NCBI GenBank assembly: GCA_029259695.1
Contig: JAJDEQ010000069.1
Coordinates: 1 to 64,000 of the forward strand
Origin: Planctomycetota bacterium
GTDB lineage: Bacteria > Planctomycetota > B15-G4
DNA: 64,000 nucleotides
Direction: 5' to 3'
Shown here: one piece after another, positions 1 through 11,300 of the stretch
Numbering within the stretch: the first letter of the stretch is position 1
Layout of the letters: each line of letters begins with the position of its first letter
Program-made: the position numbers and the translations under genes
Notes under the pieces: generated by a model
Told to the model about the DNA's origin: nothing
Seen by the model: only the letters and a program-made list of their open reading frames with translations
The model's database searches: none

Positions 1-564
1 CGTCTGGCCGAGCAGGACGCGCAGTGCATCTTCGTGATGGGCCGGGTCACCCTTGCGCCAGCCGGCGAGGGCCAGCAGCCCGGTGTCGTCCTGCACGCCG
101 GCGGTGTGGTGCAGCAGGTGGCGCAGCGTGACCGGCTCGAAGACCTCGTCGAGCTCGGGCAGGTGACCGCGCAGCTTCGAGTCCACGTCGAGCGCGCCCT
201 GTTCCACGAGCACTGCGACCGCGGCGGCCGTCACCGACTTGGCGATGGATGCCGTCTCGAACACCGTCGCCTCGGTGGCGGCCACGTTGCGCTCCAGGTC
301 GGCCATGCCCGCAGCCCCGGCGTAGATCAACTCACCGTCGCGCATGACCGCGACGGCCATGGCGGGGCCACCGGCGGGCACCTGCTCGGTCAGCAGCAGC
401 CCCAGGATCGCACCCGGGTCGTCGAGCGAGAGCATCGACGCGCCGCCCCCGGACGGCACGTCGATGCTGCTGCCGTCGTCGGTGGTCCAGCCCTGCCCGG
501 TCACCGGAGCGACTCCCAGGACGGAAACGACGAGACAGCAGGACAAGCTTCGCAAGGCGGACAT
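1..564 (-). CDS. Beta-lactamase-family serine hydrolase, N-terminal part (cut by window edge)
   Basis: The frame is open from an ATG at 562-564 to base 1, giving the first 188 residues; the C-terminal part lies outside the window. A GAGGG ribosome site sits just upstream of the ATG. Residues 1-24 look like a signal peptide (hydrophobic core, then VTGQ), so the product is probably periplasmic or extracellular. The segment ETASIAKSVTAAA contains the S-x-x-K catalytic motif (Ser106/Lys109) of class C beta-lactamase and D-Ala-D-Ala carboxypeptidase-type enzymes, preceded by the usual strand pattern (AVAVMRDGELIYAGAAGMAD) and followed by LLHHTAGV, also typical of this family. The second (Y-x-N) and third motifs would be downstream and cannot be seen. 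Such proteins act on peptides, esters or beta-lactams; the substrate cannot be told from this fragment, and calling it a resistance gene would be unjustified. Confidence 0.85.
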   Translation of the reverse strand, partial: MSALRSLSCCLVVSVLGVAPVTGQGWTTDDGSSIDVPSGGGASMLSLDDPGAILGLLLTEQVPAGGPAMAVAVMRDGELIYAGAAGMADLERNVAATEATVFETASIAKSVTAAAVAVLVEQGALDVDSKLRGHLPELDEVFEPVTLRHLLHHTAGVQDDTGLLALAGWRKGDPAHHEDALRVLLGQT

Positions 565-809
565 GGCATCCCTCGGGGTGGGCTTCGATTCGATCGAACC
601 TACGCAGCGCCGGCGCCGGAGGGTGTTAACGGGTTGCTAAAGAGTGTCGCGGGGCACCTGGGAGCGGGCGCGAAGGGGACCGACGCCCGCAGAGTGGACC
701 CACCCTCGCGGTCGACGCGAAATGTGTCTGCCCGCTTTCCCAGCAAGGGCGCCAATGCTCCGGCGGCGCGTCGGGGTGACGTGACGGGCACGCATGTGGA
801 GGAGCACCG

Positions 810-1238
810 ATGAACCTGTATCGACGACTCGTGACGGACGGCCCCCTCGGGCGCGTGCGCACCGCCATGGCCACGGCGCCCACCTCGAGCGCGGTCGCCT
901 TGCCGGGCCCGGCGGCGGTCGCCGACGACACCACGGCAGGTCCGGGCCGGGCCGACGACGGCGTCGCGGGTCAGGGCGAGGAGCGCAAGCGGCTGACGCT
1001 CGGCCGGCTGTTGGGGAGGCTTTGGGCTTCGGTCGCGGCTGTGTGGCGCAGCGTCGCCGATCTCGATGCCAGCCGTCTGATCGCCGTGGTGATCGAGCGT
1101 CCGGGTGCTCACCTGCTGTGGGCCCTCAAGCTGGGACGCTTCCGCTTCGTCGACCAGCTCGCACGCCGTGACAGCAACACGGTGGCCGGCGTGCTCATGT
1201 GGATCGTGTTGCTGTGCATCCTGGCCGCGGCGGGCTAG
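810..1238 (+). CDS. Small protein with C-terminal membrane anchor, unknown function
   Basis: This 142-aa protein starts at an ATG with a consensus GGAGGAG site 5 nt upstream, which decides the frame against overlapping Arg-rich alternatives on both strands. The first 60 residues are Ala/Gly/Asp-rich and probably disordered. The middle (about 60-120) looks helical and mildly basic. The last 18 residues (after DSNTVAGVLMWIV) form a single hydrophobic segment ending at the stop, as in tail-anchored membrane proteins. I recognise no family. It is transcribed away from the serine-hydrolase gene; the 245 bp between them presumably holds both promoters, but no clear promoter boxes are visible. Confidence 0.65.
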   Translation: MNLYRRLVTDGPLGRVRTAMATAPTSSAVALPGPAAVADDTTAGPGRADDGVAGQGEERKRLTLGRLLGRLWASVAAVWRSVADLDASRLIAVVIERPGAHLLWALKLGRFRFVDQLARRDSNTVAGVLMWIVLLCILAAAG

Positions 1239-1466
1239 TCGCGGTCGCGCGCAATCCGCGCGCTCGCGAACCCCTTCGGCGTTCATGGTGGCTCGAGTAC
1301 GTAGCTACCGGGAACTCAATCCGCACTCCCCCCAAGCACGACGTGCGGCGTGCTAGCGTGGCTCTCTCGCCGCCGCGTCTCGCGGCACCTGCACTGAACC
1401 CGTGAGTGTTCGAGGCAGACTCGCTTCGGCACGCACTGCGACAACGATGTCGCACGAGGGGGAGCC

Positions 1467-2960
1467 ATGCTCGTCAAGACAATCGCGTGTGCCTGCATCA
1501 CGATCGGCTTGTTCGGATCGGCGAACGCGCAGACGCCCAAGCCCAAGGCGCCTCCGTTCCTGCCGCTGAGCATTCCCTACACGACGGCCGATCCGTTGCT
1601 CGACGGACAGGCGACGTCGGCCATCGAGTGGGCACAGGCGACACGCACGCCCGACGTCTTCTACTCGGGTGGTGCCTCCCGTGCGGGAGCCTGGTACGCG
1701 CAGTCGCGGCTCGACTGGGAGGCGACCAGTCTGCTGACGCCACCCAACGTGACGCCGTACGCCGGCACGACCGTCTTCCTGGCCCATGACCTCGTCGGCT
1801 CTTCCGATCCGGCCAATCCGTTGCACCAGTTCCAGGTACAGGCCGACACCGACTGGGCCAGTTTCCGTGTTCCGGTGCCGGCGGGCACGGCACAGATCTG
1901 GGTCTTCGCCAACGGCAATGCCGGGGATGACTCGACCTGGTTGCCGTTCGCCGACGGGCTGCTGAGCGAGGACTTCGTCCCCGAAGGCGTGCCGCCCGAC
2001 ATCGTCAACGACATCGGCTTCATCGCGCGGCTGAACGATGACCCGACCACCGACGTGCACTGGATTCCCGGCCTCGATCCCGAGCCCGGCGACACGCAGG
2101 CCCTGCCCGACGGCGGCGACCCGACCTGGGTCTGGGAGGACTGGCACCACGTCTTCGGGCGTGCGAGTTTCGGCCAGCCGTTCCAGGCCAACGGGCTCGA
2201 CCCCGCTGAAGACAACGCGGTGGATCACGAGGTCTACGAGATCGCCTTCTACCGCCCCGATTTCTCCGCGGGAGCCGACGGAGAGCCGCCGCCGCCGTGG
2301 AACGAGTGGTGGAACCTCACCAGCGTGGAAGAGGCGGGCCCCTGGTGGCTCGGGGGCGCGGTCGCGGGCACGCCACTCAAGCCGTTCACGGTCAAGCAAC
2401 TGCTGAAGAAGCCGGTGCCCGTGCTGCGCAGCGATTTCTGGCTTCGTTTTCGGAGCCCGGCCATGCCCGATCCCACGGCGGAGCAGGATCGTGATGCCGT
2501 CGTGGCCCAGCTCGAGCAGCTGAAGTTCGACGCCCCGCCCTCGGCGTCGATTCCGTTGTCACGCGTCCAGGCCTTCCTGGTCAATGCGTACGACGAGGTC
2601 GCCGACGGTGACGTGAAGGGCGGGTACGCGAACCTGAAGCTGGCCCTCAAGAACGCCAAGGACGCGCGCAAGGAAGGGGTTCGTCAGGACGAGCTGCTCG
2701 AGCCCCTGACGAACATCGCGGCGCTGTTCTTCGGGCTCGCGGTCGAGCGCGTGATCGCGGTGGACGACGACGGACTCCCGGCCACCGACAAGGCGCTTCG
2801 CAAGGCCTACCGCAGCGTGTACGGCGTGGGCCGCGGTCTCGGCGTGGGGAGCACGAAGGGCGACAAGGCCAAGCTGACGAAGGTCGTGATGAAGACGCGC
2901 AAGATCTTCCAGGCGGCCGAGAAGGCCGAGAAGCGACTCGCCCTCCAGCAGCAACCCTAG
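1467..2960 (+). CDS. Exported protein of unknown function (497 aa)
   Basis: The ATG follows a GAGGGGGAG ribosome site. Residues 1-22 form a classical signal peptide ending ANA|QT. The body up to about residue 290 is Asp/Trp/Pro-rich and beta-rich in look, with repeated WxWEDW and PWNEWWNL-type segments. It includes a plausible extracellular beta-domain (LHQFQVQADTDWASFRVPV then TAQIWVFANGNAGDD) that resembles jelly-roll or PPC-like folds only in general pattern. The C-terminal third (about 330-497) is helical and Lys-rich (VQAFLVNAYDEVADGDVKGG, then several KxAK motifs). I do not recognise a catalytic motif. It is the first gene of a one-directional run of exported proteins that extends to 22.25 kb, so a surface or extracellular role is the reasonable inference. 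A 6-bp inverted repeat (1335-1340 with 1349-1354) lies in its upstream region. Confidence 0.8.
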   Translation: MLVKTIACACITIGLFGSANAQTPKPKAPPFLPLSIPYTTADPLLDGQATSAIEWAQATRTPDVFYSGGASRAGAWYAQSRLDWEATSLLTPPNVTPYAGTTVFLAHDLVGSSDPANPLHQFQVQADTDWASFRVPVPAGTAQIWVFANGNAGDDSTWLPFADGLLSEDFVPEGVPPDIVNDIGFIARLNDDPTTDVHWIPGLDPEPGDTQALPDGGDPTWVWEDWHHVFGRASFGQPFQANGLDPAEDNAVDHEVYEIAFYRPDFSAGADGEPPPPWNEWWNLTSVEEAGPWWLGGAVAGTPLKPFTVKQLLKKPVPVLRSDFWLRFRSPAMPDPTAEQDRDAVVAQLEQLKFDAPPSASIPLSRVQAFLVNAYDEVADGDVKGGYANLKLALKNAKDARKEGVRQDELLEPLTNIAALFFGLAVERVIAVDDDGLPATDKALRKAYRSVYGVGRGLGVGSTKGDKAKLTKVVMKTRKIFQAAEKAEKRLALQQQP

Positions 2961-3271
2961 CAGCTTCGGCGCCTTGATCCGGCACGCCTGGGCCGCCCGC
3001 GGCACCGGAGCACTTTCCGCACGGGCTGCTGACCGGCTGCACGTCGACGGGTGAGTCCCCCCCGTATTCCTGGTGCGCTGTGTACGCCGAACGACGGATG
3101 CCTTGTTCCGCGTTTCCGGGTCATCCTCGGCGCACAGACGGAACGAGTTCCTGCACCGGGTCTCCACGCACTCACGAGTGCCGCACAGCCCAGGCCCCGG
3201 ACAGGCACGCCGTCGTGAGCGCGAACGCGAGGACGCGGTTGCGTGAGAGTCGATCGGCACGGGAGAGCACC
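2961..3271 (+). other. Intergenic region upstream of the coiled-coil/collagen gene group
   Basis: These 311 bp hold no convincing gene on either strand. An open frame continues upstream from the next gene to about 3080, but it is Arg/Ser/Thr-rich and lacks a ribosome site, so it looks like non-coding sequence read through. The region probably contains the promoter for the next three genes; no clear -35/-10 or operator could be recognised by eye. Confidence 0.5.
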
Positions 3272-4246
3272 ATGGTCGCGGAACGAACGAGTCGTCTTCA
3301 CCACCGGATCCTCGCGATCTGCGTCGCCGCGACGCTGCTCGCCGTACCGGGACGCGCGCAGGTCGCACAGCCGACGCCATCGGACGGTCCGCTCGAGACG
3401 CTGACGTACCCGATCACCGAACTCGAGGCGTGCCGCGCGACGCTGGTCGGGATCGCGTCGAACCTGTACGAGATCACCGGCATCCTCGGTGACCATCCCG
3501 CACGCAGCCAATCCGCACGCGTGTGGACCCAGTTCCAGGAGTTCACGCCTGCTCAACTGGAGCAGTGCATGCCCGTGATCGACCAGATCAACGAGCTGTC
3601 CGACACGCTCTCGCGCTTCCACAGCGAACTCCTCGTTCCCTCCGTGCAGAAGTCGACGTTCGGCGACGCGTGCCCCGACCCCGCGGTGCTGCCCACGTCA
3701 CACTGTGAGGGCCTGCCGAGCGCGGACTACCTGGTGCCCGTGCAGGTGATCATCGACATCTTCGGCAACGAATGGGTCGAGCGGGGCTCCACCGTCCTGG
3801 AAGGCATCGCGCTGATCGCCATCAACGTGGCCGACGGGATCTACGCGGCCATCAACGACGTCAGCGAGCAGACTGCGGCCGGCTTCAACGCCGCGGCGAC
3901 AGGGGCGCCCTTCGCCATCGTGCTGTCCATCGTCAAGGGCGTCTTCGCAGTCCTCCAGATGCTCGACGACGACGTGAACTCGGCGGAGATCGAAGGCTCC
4001 TACGAGCGTCTCGCACACCTGCACAAGGACATGGGCCAGATGGCTGCCGACGTCGAGTCGGTGAAGAGCGCCGGCGCGGGTCTAGCCGACGAGGTCGCCG
4101 CGTTGCGAACCGAGATCGAGGCCCTGCGCAAAGCCAACTGCGAGATCATCCGGCTGCTGCACACACCGCCGAAGAAGCGGGCTTCGGTGTGCGCCACCTG
4201 TGACGACCAGCCGGGCTTCCCCTACGAATACCAGCAGAAGAAGTAG
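3272..4246 (+). CDS. Exported helical protein with C-terminal coiled coil, unknown
   Basis: I place the start at the ATG at 3272 (GGGAGAG site upstream) because it gives a normal signal peptide ([18 protein letters not shown] ... VPGRAQ) and a 324-aa product; an in-frame ATG at 3080 only adds a basic, non-signal-like extension. The mature protein looks almost entirely helical. It contains cysteine residues that could pair ([25 protein letters not shown]). Two hydrophobic/amphipathic stretches lie at about residues 190-245 ([18 protein letters not shown] and [18 protein letters not shown]), followed by a heptad-like coiled coil at about 255-300 ([20 protein letters not shown]). The ending CATCDDQPG is Cys-rich. 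The layout of coil plus hydrophobic hairpin recalls alpha-helical pore-forming proteins, but that is only an analogy. Just 11 nt separate it from the collagen-like gene downstream, so the two are likely co-transcribed. Confidence 0.7.
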   Translation: MVAERTSRLHHRILAICVAATLLAVPGRAQVAQPTPSDGPLETLTYPITELEACRATLVGIASNLYEITGILGDHPARSQSARVWTQFQEFTPAQLEQCMPVIDQINELSDTLSRFHSELLVPSVQKSTFGDACPDPAVLPTSHCEGLPSADYLVPVQVIIDIFGNEWVERGSTVLEGIALIAINVADGIYAAINDVSEQTAAGFNAAATGAPFAIVLSIVKGVFAVLQMLDDDVNSAEIEGSYERLAHLHKDMGQMAADVESVKSAGAGLADEVAALRTEIEALRKANCEIIRLLHTPPKKRASVCATCDDQPGFPYEYQQKK

Positions 4247-4257
4247 GCGGAATCGAC

Positions 4258-6204
4258 ATGCTCAACTCACTCTTGCCCATGGTCGCCGGGGCCGCCTTCG
4301 CCGTGTCGGCACCCGCGGATGATCCCGCACCGATCCAGCTCGATGCGCTGATCTACAAGACCAACCCGAGCGGATCCAAGCACACGCCCTTCAAGGCCAA
4401 GACCGGGCGGTCGTTCGACGTGATCGTGCGTCTCACCGACGGACCCGGCGGCGCAGCCGTGCTCGACGGTCTCGGCGCGCCGTTCGTGGAGACGCTGACC
4501 GTCACGGCCTCGCCGACCGCACTCATCGACCCCGGCGCGGGGCGGTTCGCCGAGGACGGCTCCATCAACGGGCGGGTGCGTCTCCTCGTGGGTGCCGTGT
4601 CACCTCTGCCCGGGGATTTGTTGGAGAACGACGTCTGGTTCACCACCCAGGTCGTCGTGACCAAGCCCAACGGTTCGCTCGTGACCTACGCTGTCTCGCC
4701 GCCGCAGCCCGCGGGCATCGTCGGCTTCACCGGTGGTCAGTCGATCGCACCGGCCGGCTTCGGTCAGTACGCGTTCGACCCGATCACCGGGTTGCTCTCC
4801 GGCCCCGGGCCCGCCGTGCTGCGCGGTGCGGATGGTGCCACGGGCCTGACCGGACCCACCGGGTCGGCGATGGGTCCGGCCGGTCCTGCGGGCCCCGCCG
4901 GGCCCGCGGGCTCGACGGGACCGATGGGACCGCAGGGACCGTTCGGTGTGCCCGGCCTTCCCGGTGCCGAGGGTCCGCCCGGCCCGCCCGGAGGTCAGGG
5001 ACCTGCCGGTCCGACCGGCGAACACGGGGACCCGCTCGCGTTGCTGCCCAACCACGACGGCGACTTCTCGGCCGACACGATCATCGCGCAGTCGACGCTG
5101 CCCAACACCGACATCGCGGTCGAGACGATCGACGGTCTCGATGCCACCAGCGGCGGCGACATCCTCTCGCGCGGCAGCATCTTCGCCAAGCGCAGGATCC
5201 TGACCCAGAACCAACAGGACCTGCTCGGCGAGTTCCTGCCGCCCGACGCACTCGACGACTCCTTCCCCGGCGACATCATTGCCGACGAGGATCTGTGGGC
5301 CGACAGCGACGCGAAGGCCTGGAACGGCACCATGCAGGCGTTGCAGCTGGGGACCGCCCCGAGCCTGCCCGCCCAGTTCTTCCTGACGCCGGGCGACATC
5401 TACGCCGAAGCGGCCCTGATCGCGGGACGGCACGTGCTCGTGCCGAGCGGCGGGCGCATCGGTGTCGGCACGCCCGACTCGGCCACCAACCCGCTCGCCT
5501 ACCTCGAGATCATCGACCGCGCCGCGACAGGGGATCAACTGGTCGCCACGGTCGACATCGCGCGCACGGCGGACGTGGCCCCGGACGATGACCTGCTCGC
5601 GCTCACCGCGACCGGCACGTCGATCACCCCGTTCCAGTTGATCGAGGCGAGTCGCGGAGTCGACGTGGAGTTCCGCGTCGACGGTGACGGAGGGGTCTTC
5701 GCCGACGGCGCGTTCACCTCGCCGGCCGCTGACTTCGCCGAGATGATCGCCGTCGTGTCGGGTGCCGACAGTGTCGAACCCGGCGACGTGCTGGTCATCG
5801 ACCCGAGCAGGCCGCGCGCGGTGGCTCTCTCGCGGCAGGCGTACTCCTCGCGCGTGGCCGGCATCTACAGCACGCGGCCCGGTTTCGTGGGTTCGGAGCG
5901 TGCCTGGGATCGCGTCGCCGAAGCGGGCAGTCCCGCGGCAGCACGCGGTGAGTCGATGGGGCTCACGCGTGCCGACATGGCCGCGGACTTCGACGAGATC
6001 CCGCTGGCCGTGGTCGGCATCGTGCCCTGCAAGGTGTCGGCCGAGAACGGACCGATTCGCCCCGGCGACCTGCTGGTCGCCGCATTCGAGCCCGGTCATG
6101 CCATGCGCGACGACTCGCCGCGCCCGGGCACGATCGTCGGCAAGGCCTTCGGGTCGCTGGATTGGGGCACCGGCGTGATCAAGGTGCTGGTGAAGCTGCA
6201 GTAG
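4258..6204 (+). CDS. Exported collagen-like repeat protein, copy 1 (648 aa)
   Basis: The start is 11 nt after the coiled-coil gene. Residues 1-20 form a signal peptide ([18 protein letters not shown]). About 170 residues of beta-rich sequence follow. A collagen-type block of Gly-X-Y triplets then runs from about residue 190 to 259 (for example [17 protein letters not shown]), long enough for a trimeric triple helix. The C-terminal part (260-648) is non-collagenous. Its end, with [16 protein letters not shown] and [15 protein letters not shown] motifs, resembles the C-terminal trimerising or self-processing domains found on tail-fibre-like and peptidase-G2-type proteins; that assignment is by pattern only. 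Expected role: extracellular or surface fibre. The next gene is a full-length paralog in tandem with the collagen block at the same position. Confidence 0.85.
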   Translation: MLNSLLPMVAGAAFAVSAPADDPAPIQLDALIYKTNPSGSKHTPFKAKTGRSFDVIVRLTDGPGGAAVLDGLGAPFVETLTVTASPTALIDPGAGRFAEDGSINGRVRLLVGAVSPLPGDLLENDVWFTTQVVVTKPNGSLVTYAVSPPQPAGIVGFTGGQSIAPAGFGQYAFDPITGLLSGPGPAVLRGADGATGLTGPTGSAMGPAGPAGPAGPAGSTGPMGPQGPFGVPGLPGAEGPPGPPGGQGPAGPTGEHGDPLALLPNHDGDFSADTIIAQSTLPNTDIAVETIDGLDATSGGDILSRGSIFAKRRILTQNQQDLLGEFLPPDALDDSFPGDIIADEDLWADSDAKAWNGTMQALQLGTAPSLPAQFFLTPGDIYAEAALIAGRHVLVPSGGRIGVGTPDSATNPLAYLEIIDRAATGDQLVATVDIARTADVAPDDDLLALTATGTSITPFQLIEASRGVDVEFRVDGDGGVFADGAFTSPAADFAEMIAVVSGADSVEPGDVLVIDPSRPRAVALSRQAYSSRVAGIYSTRPGFVGSERAWDRVAEAGSPAAARGESMGLTRADMAADFDEIPLAVVGIVPCKVSAENGPIRPGDLLVAAFEPGHAMRDDSPRPGTIVGKAFGSLDWGTGVIKVLVKLQ

Positions 6205-6231
6205 ATCCACCTCATGTGAAGGACACGTGCC

Positions 6232-8181
6232 ATGCGCAAGACGCTCCTCTTCACCTGGCTCGCGAGTTGTCTGCTCGCGGCCACCACGAGCGCGCAGGAC
6301 CCGGCGCCGATCCTCATCGACGCACTCGTCTACAAGACGAATGCGGCGGGGACGAAGTTCAGCCCGTTCACTGCCAAGCTGGGCAGCGCCTTCGACGTGA
6401 TCGTGCGCCTCACCGACGGTCCGGACGGCGCCGCGATCCTCGACGGCCTCGGCGCAGCGTTCGAGGAGACCTCGACGGTGACCGTGTCGCCCACGGCGGT
6501 CATCGATCCGTCAGCGGGCGAGTTCGCCGAAGCCGCGACCGTGAAGGGCGTGGTGCGACTGCTCGTGGGTGCGGTCACACTGCTGCCCGACGACCTGCTC
6601 GAACAGGACGTGTGGTTCACGACGCAGGTCGTCGTGACGAAGAAGAACGGCACGTTGATCACCTACGCCGAGTCGTCACCGCAACCGGCCGGCCTGGCCG
6701 GACCCACGGGGGGACAACGCATCGCGCCCGCCGGCTTCGGCCAGTACACGCTCGATCCCATGACGGGTCTGCTGAGCGGCCCGGGCCCTGAGGAACTCAC
6801 CGGCGCCGACGGCGCACCCGGCCCGACGGGCCCTGCCGGCGCCCCCGGCGGACCCACCGGCCCCCCCGGTCCTGTCGGAACGATCGGCCCCGCCGGTCCC
6901 ATGGGCACCCCGGGACCCGCCGGCACGCCGGGCCCTCCCGGCGACCAGGGACCGCAAGGCCCGCCCGGTGCCGACGGACCCACGGGACCCGTGGGCCAAC
7001 CCGGCCAGACGTTCTTCTGGAACGGCGGCGAGGTCACCCGGATCACCGTCACCTCGTTCATCGAAGACGAGATGGGTGATCCCACCAGTCTCGCCATCGA
7101 GACCATCGACGGCGTCGATGCCACGTCCGGGGGCGACATCCTCTCGCGCGGCAGCGTCCTGGCGAAGGTCAACATCCTGACCCAGTTCCAGCAGGAGCCG
7201 GACGGCACCTTCCTGGCGCCTGACGCGTTGGCCGCCAGCGTCCCGGGCGACATCATCGCCGACGAGGACCTCTGGGCCGACAGCGACGTGAAGGCGTGGG
7301 ACGGGACGCTGCAGGCGCTGCAGATGGGCGTCGCGACGAACCTGCCCATGGGCTTCGTGTTGGGGCCCGGCGACGTCTACGCCGACGACGACCTGGTCGC
7401 GGGCCAGAACGTGCTCGTGCTCGACGGTGGCCGCATCGGCGTCGGCGTCCTCGACGCGATGACCGACCCCGCGGCGTACCTCGAGGTCGTCGACCGCGGC
7501 ACGACGCTCGAGCAACTGGTGCAGACGGCGGTCATCGCGCGCACCGACGATGTTCGTCAGGACGACGACCTGCTCGCCTTGCGTGCGACGGCGACCTCCA
7601 CCGATCCGTTCCAGTTCATCGAAGCCAGCCGCGGCGCCGACGTGGAGTTCCGCGTCGACGGCGACGGTGAGGTCTTCGCCGACGGCGCGTTCACCACGCC
7701 GGCCGCCGATTTCGCGGAGATGATCACGGTCTCGACCGGAGCGGCCAGCGCCGAGCCCGGCGACGTGCTCGTGATCGATCCCCAGCGGTCGCGTTCGGTC
7801 GTCGTCTCGGAGCAGGCGTCCTCGACGCTCGTCGCCGGGATCTACAGCACGCAACCGGGCTTCGTGGGATCGGAGCGTGCGTGGGACCGGGTGGCCGACC
7901 CGGGCACCGACGCCGCCGGGCGCGGTGAGCCGTTCGTCTACAAGCGCGCCGACATGGCCGCCGAGTTCGACGAGGTTCCCGTGGCCATGATCGGCATCGT
8001 GCCGTGCAAGGTCAGCGCGCAGAACGGGCCCATCCGGCCCGGCGACCTGCTGGTGACAGCGTTCGAACCGGGACACGCGATGCGCCACGACAACCCGCGT
8101 GCGGGGACGATCCTGGGCAAGGCGCTCGGCTCGCTCGACCATGGGACGGGCGTGATCCGCGTGCTGGTCACCCTGCAGTAG
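6232..8181 (+). CDS. Exported collagen-like repeat protein, copy 2 (649 aa)
   Basis: This is a tandem paralog of the preceding gene, 27 nt downstream and almost equal in length. It has a signal peptide ending TTSAQ|DP. The N-terminal beta domain aligns with copy 1 nearly without gaps ([11 protein letters not shown] against [11 protein letters not shown]). The Gly-X-Y block lies at about 191-259 ([17 protein letters not shown]). The C-terminal domain again carries [16 protein letters not shown] and [19 protein letters not shown]. The sequence immediately after the triple helix differs most between copies ([16 protein letters not shown] here, [16 protein letters not shown] in copy 1), while the flanks are conserved. 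Two subunits of matched length would allow hetero-trimers; whether they form is not visible from sequence. No terminator-like hairpin follows directly, so read-through toward the giant gene is possible. Confidence 0.85.
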   Translation: MRKTLLFTWLASCLLAATTSAQDPAPILIDALVYKTNAAGTKFSPFTAKLGSAFDVIVRLTDGPDGAAILDGLGAAFEETSTVTVSPTAVIDPSAGEFAEAATVKGVVRLLVGAVTLLPDDLLEQDVWFTTQVVVTKKNGTLITYAESSPQPAGLAGPTGGQRIAPAGFGQYTLDPMTGLLSGPGPEELTGADGAPGPTGPAGAPGGPTGPPGPVGTIGPAGPMGTPGPAGTPGPPGDQGPQGPPGADGPTGPVGQPGQTFFWNGGEVTRITVTSFIEDEMGDPTSLAIETIDGVDATSGGDILSRGSVLAKVNILTQFQQEPDGTFLAPDALAASVPGDIIADEDLWADSDVKAWDGTLQALQMGVATNLPMGFVLGPGDVYADDDLVAGQNVLVLDGGRIGVGVLDAMTDPAAYLEVVDRGTTLEQLVQTAVIARTDDVRQDDDLLALRATATSTDPFQFIEASRGADVEFRVDGDGEVFADGAFTTPAADFAEMITVSTGAASAEPGDVLVIDPQRSRSVVVSEQASSTLVAGIYSTQPGFVGSERAWDRVADPGTDAAGRGEPFVYKRADMAAEFDEVPVAMIGIVPCKVSAQNGPIRPGDLLVTAFEPGHAMRHDNPRAGTILGKALGSLDHGTGVIRVLVTLQ

Positions 8182-8395
8182 GTCCTCGGGCCCGCGGCGC
8201 AGGTCCTCCCGGCGGGCCACGAGGGCACCCCGGCTCCCAGAAACCCACCGTTGTCCCGAGACATCCGGCGCCCGTTCCCGATGACTCGGTGCGCGGGGCT
8301 GTCAGCCGTCGGGGGTGCTTCGCCCCCGGGCCTTCGACCTCGCGGGGGCGCTGAGACTTCTCCGGCCACCCCGGTCCACCAGTGGGGTTGCCGCC

Positions 8396-11300
8396 ATGGG
8401 ATGTCGTCGTCTGCTCGCCCGTCACCCGGCCCGGGTCATCGCGTGGGCCACACTCGGCTCGTTGTGGTGTGCGGCGCCGGTGCTGCAGGCCCAGGGCGTG
8501 GATGCCGGACTGCTGCCGGGCGATCTGTTCAGCGCCGCGATCGAGCCGGCGGACGACGTGGACGTGGTCGTGTTCGAGGCCCTGCGCGACACGCGCCTCA
8601 CGATCGCGCTCGTCGCCCTCAAACCGGCGGAGCTGCGCGCGACGCTGACGCTCGTGGACCTGGCCGACGACGCGGTCGTGGCCCAGGTCACCGCCGAGAA
8701 GAGCAAGCTCAAGCTCGTGGCGATCGCGCCCAGCACCGGTCCCTATCGCCTGGAGATCGCGGGGAGTGGCGGCAGCTCGGGAGCGTACAAGCTGGTCTAC
8801 AAGGAGAAGCTCTCCAAGGACCTGACGCGCATCACGCACGCTGCGGAGGTCGCCGACGGTGCGGCGTTCGACACGGCCTTCGAGTCGCTCGGCGGCTTCC
8901 AACTCGTGGGCAAGCTGCAGCGCTTCCCCAAGCAGTCGGCGGCCGTGCCGGACGTGCCCGCGTTGTTGCGCCCGCTCGGGGGCAGCGAGCTGCCGCTGGC
9001 GGAGACGCAGCTCAAGACGAACAAGAAGGGCGACGGCTTCGCGCTCAAGAAGGTGCCCCTGGACGCCACCGGGGACTGGACCCTGAGCAGCGCCAACACC
9101 GCTGCGACCGGCGGCCTGCGCGCCAAGCTCGTGCTCAAACGCATCAAGCAGAAGAAGCGCAAGCTGGCGGAGCAGCCCGGTGACGTGCCGCTCTCGGCGC
9201 CGCGCCTCGACGCGTTGCCGCTGCTGACGGCCGAGACGTCGCTGCTGATCACGGGCGGCGAGGTGGCGCCGTTCGGGAAGCTGAGCGTCGAGGGCGGCGC
9301 CGCGCCCGTCGTCGTCACGGCCGACGCCGACGGCGACTTCGCCGCCCTCGTTGCGCTGCGCACGAACACGGTCCAGTCCCTGTTCGTCAGTCAATCGGAC
9401 GGCGATGCCCAGGGGCCGGCGGCCACCCATCGCATCACCCAGGACGGTACGCCGCCCACGCTGTTCATCGACTTCCCGCCGGCGGGCAGCGTCCTGGGCA
9501 GTGCGACCACCAACGTGTCGGGCCGGGTGGGCGACCTGCTCAGCGGCTTCGCCGGGCTGTCGGTGACGGTCGCCGGGCAGGCGGCCGCGGTGAACGTCGG
9601 CATCGGCACCAACGGGACCTTCGACCTGGGCGGCGTGGCGCTGGACCCGGACGTGCCCACGGTGATCGAGGTGGTCGCCGTGGACGGCCTGGGCAACACG
9701 TCGAGCGCGTCGGTCAGCGTCGTCTCCAAGACGTCCTCCGGTGCGGTCTTGAGCATGCAGAGCGGCAACGATCAGGTCGGCGGCGTGGGGGCCTTGTTGC
9801 CCGCGCCGCTCGTGGCGCGCTTGCGCTCGGCGGACGACGCGCCGCTCGTGGGCCGCCCGGTGACCTTCCGTGTGGTCAAGAGCAACGGTCGGCTGGGGCC
9901 CGTCGGCGAGGGCGCGAGCGACCAGGTCGTCACCGTGCTCACCGACCTGGCCGGCGAGGCGCTGGTGGAGTGGGAGCTGGGCAGCGACGCGGGCATGGGC
10001 AACAACCGCGTGGCGGCCAGCGCGGCGGGCCTGCCGGGCGCGGTGTACTCCTGCGCGTCGGCGTTGGCGGACAGCGCGCGCCGCATCGCCGTGGGCACCG
10101 GCAATGACCAGACCGGTCAGGTCGGATCGGTCCTGGTCCAACCGCTCAGCGTGTGGGTCAGCGACGGCCTGAACGGTGTGTCCGGCGTGGCCGTGACGTT
10201 CAACGTGGAGGACGGGGACGGTGGCCTGCTGCCCGGCACGGGCGATCCCGCCGCGGAGCCGCAGCAACAGCTCGTGGCCGTGACGGACCTCACCGGCCGT
10301 GCGGCGGTGCGTCTCGCCCTGGGCCCGTCAGGCGGCCCGGTGCGGGTCGAGGCCGACTTCCCCGGCAACACGGGTCTGCCGGCCACGCTGCGCGCGCGTG
10401 CTCCCGTAGCGCGCTTCACGGCCACGCGCTTCGCGGGCGTGGTGCTCGACAACGCGCGCCGGCCGTTGGGCGGCGTCGTGTGCGCGATGGTCTACGGCGA
10501 TGGGACCGAGGAGACGACGGCCACGGCCGTCGACGGTCGCTTCCTCTTCGACGCGCTGCCCCGCGGTGGCCAGGCCCGGCTCGACGTCCACGGGGACACG
10601 GCCACCACGCTCGCCGGCGAACTCATCGATCCGGCCGCGCTGGCGTTCCCCGAGCTCCACTACGAGGTCTTCGTCGTCGAGCAGGCGGCCAACGACCTGC
10701 CCTCGCCGGTGCTGCTCCCGCCGCTGGACCCGACCCGCTCGGTCAGCTTCGACGGCACCGAGGACGTGGAACTGAGCCTGCCCGCACTCGAGGGTTTGCG
10801 CTTCCTGGTCGACGCCCAGACCGAGGTGCGTCGCGCCGACGGCAGCCTGGTGACACCCGCCGCGCCGATCGAACTCAACCTCAGCCCGGTGCACGTGGGC
10901 GACGTGCCCATGGCCTTCGCCGACGGCGCCGCGCCGCCCTTCGCGTGGACGTTGCAACCGGGTGGGACGACCTTCGATCCGCCGCTGCGGCTGGAGGCCC
11001 CGAACGTCGCGGGCCTGCCCGCCGGGGCCGTCGCCTACTTCCTCTCCTTCAATCACGACACGATGCGCTTCGAGATCATCGCGAACGCCACGGTGAGCAC
11101 CGACGGCACGACGATCACATCCGACCCGGGCCAGGGCATCGCGGTGGCGGGCTGGGGCGGTCTGTGTCCGCCCTACCCCGACCAGGGCAACTTCTGCACC
11201 ACCGACGAGATCGACTGCATCCTGCCCGACGGGTTGATGTTGCTCGGGGACGAGACCGAGGAGGAAGAGGAGCAGATCGACGAGACCAGCGAGATGGCCT

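Noticed and set aside
1335-1354. A 6-bp inverted repeat AGCACG / CGTGCT upstream of the 497-aa gene
   Set aside because: Too short and alone to call an operator or terminator in such G/C-rich DNA.
8168-10267. A 699-codon open frame on the minus strand opposite giant paralog A
   Set aside because: Arg/His/Gln-rich product with no signal, domain or ribosome site; it is a shadow of the G/C-biased third positions of the real gene.
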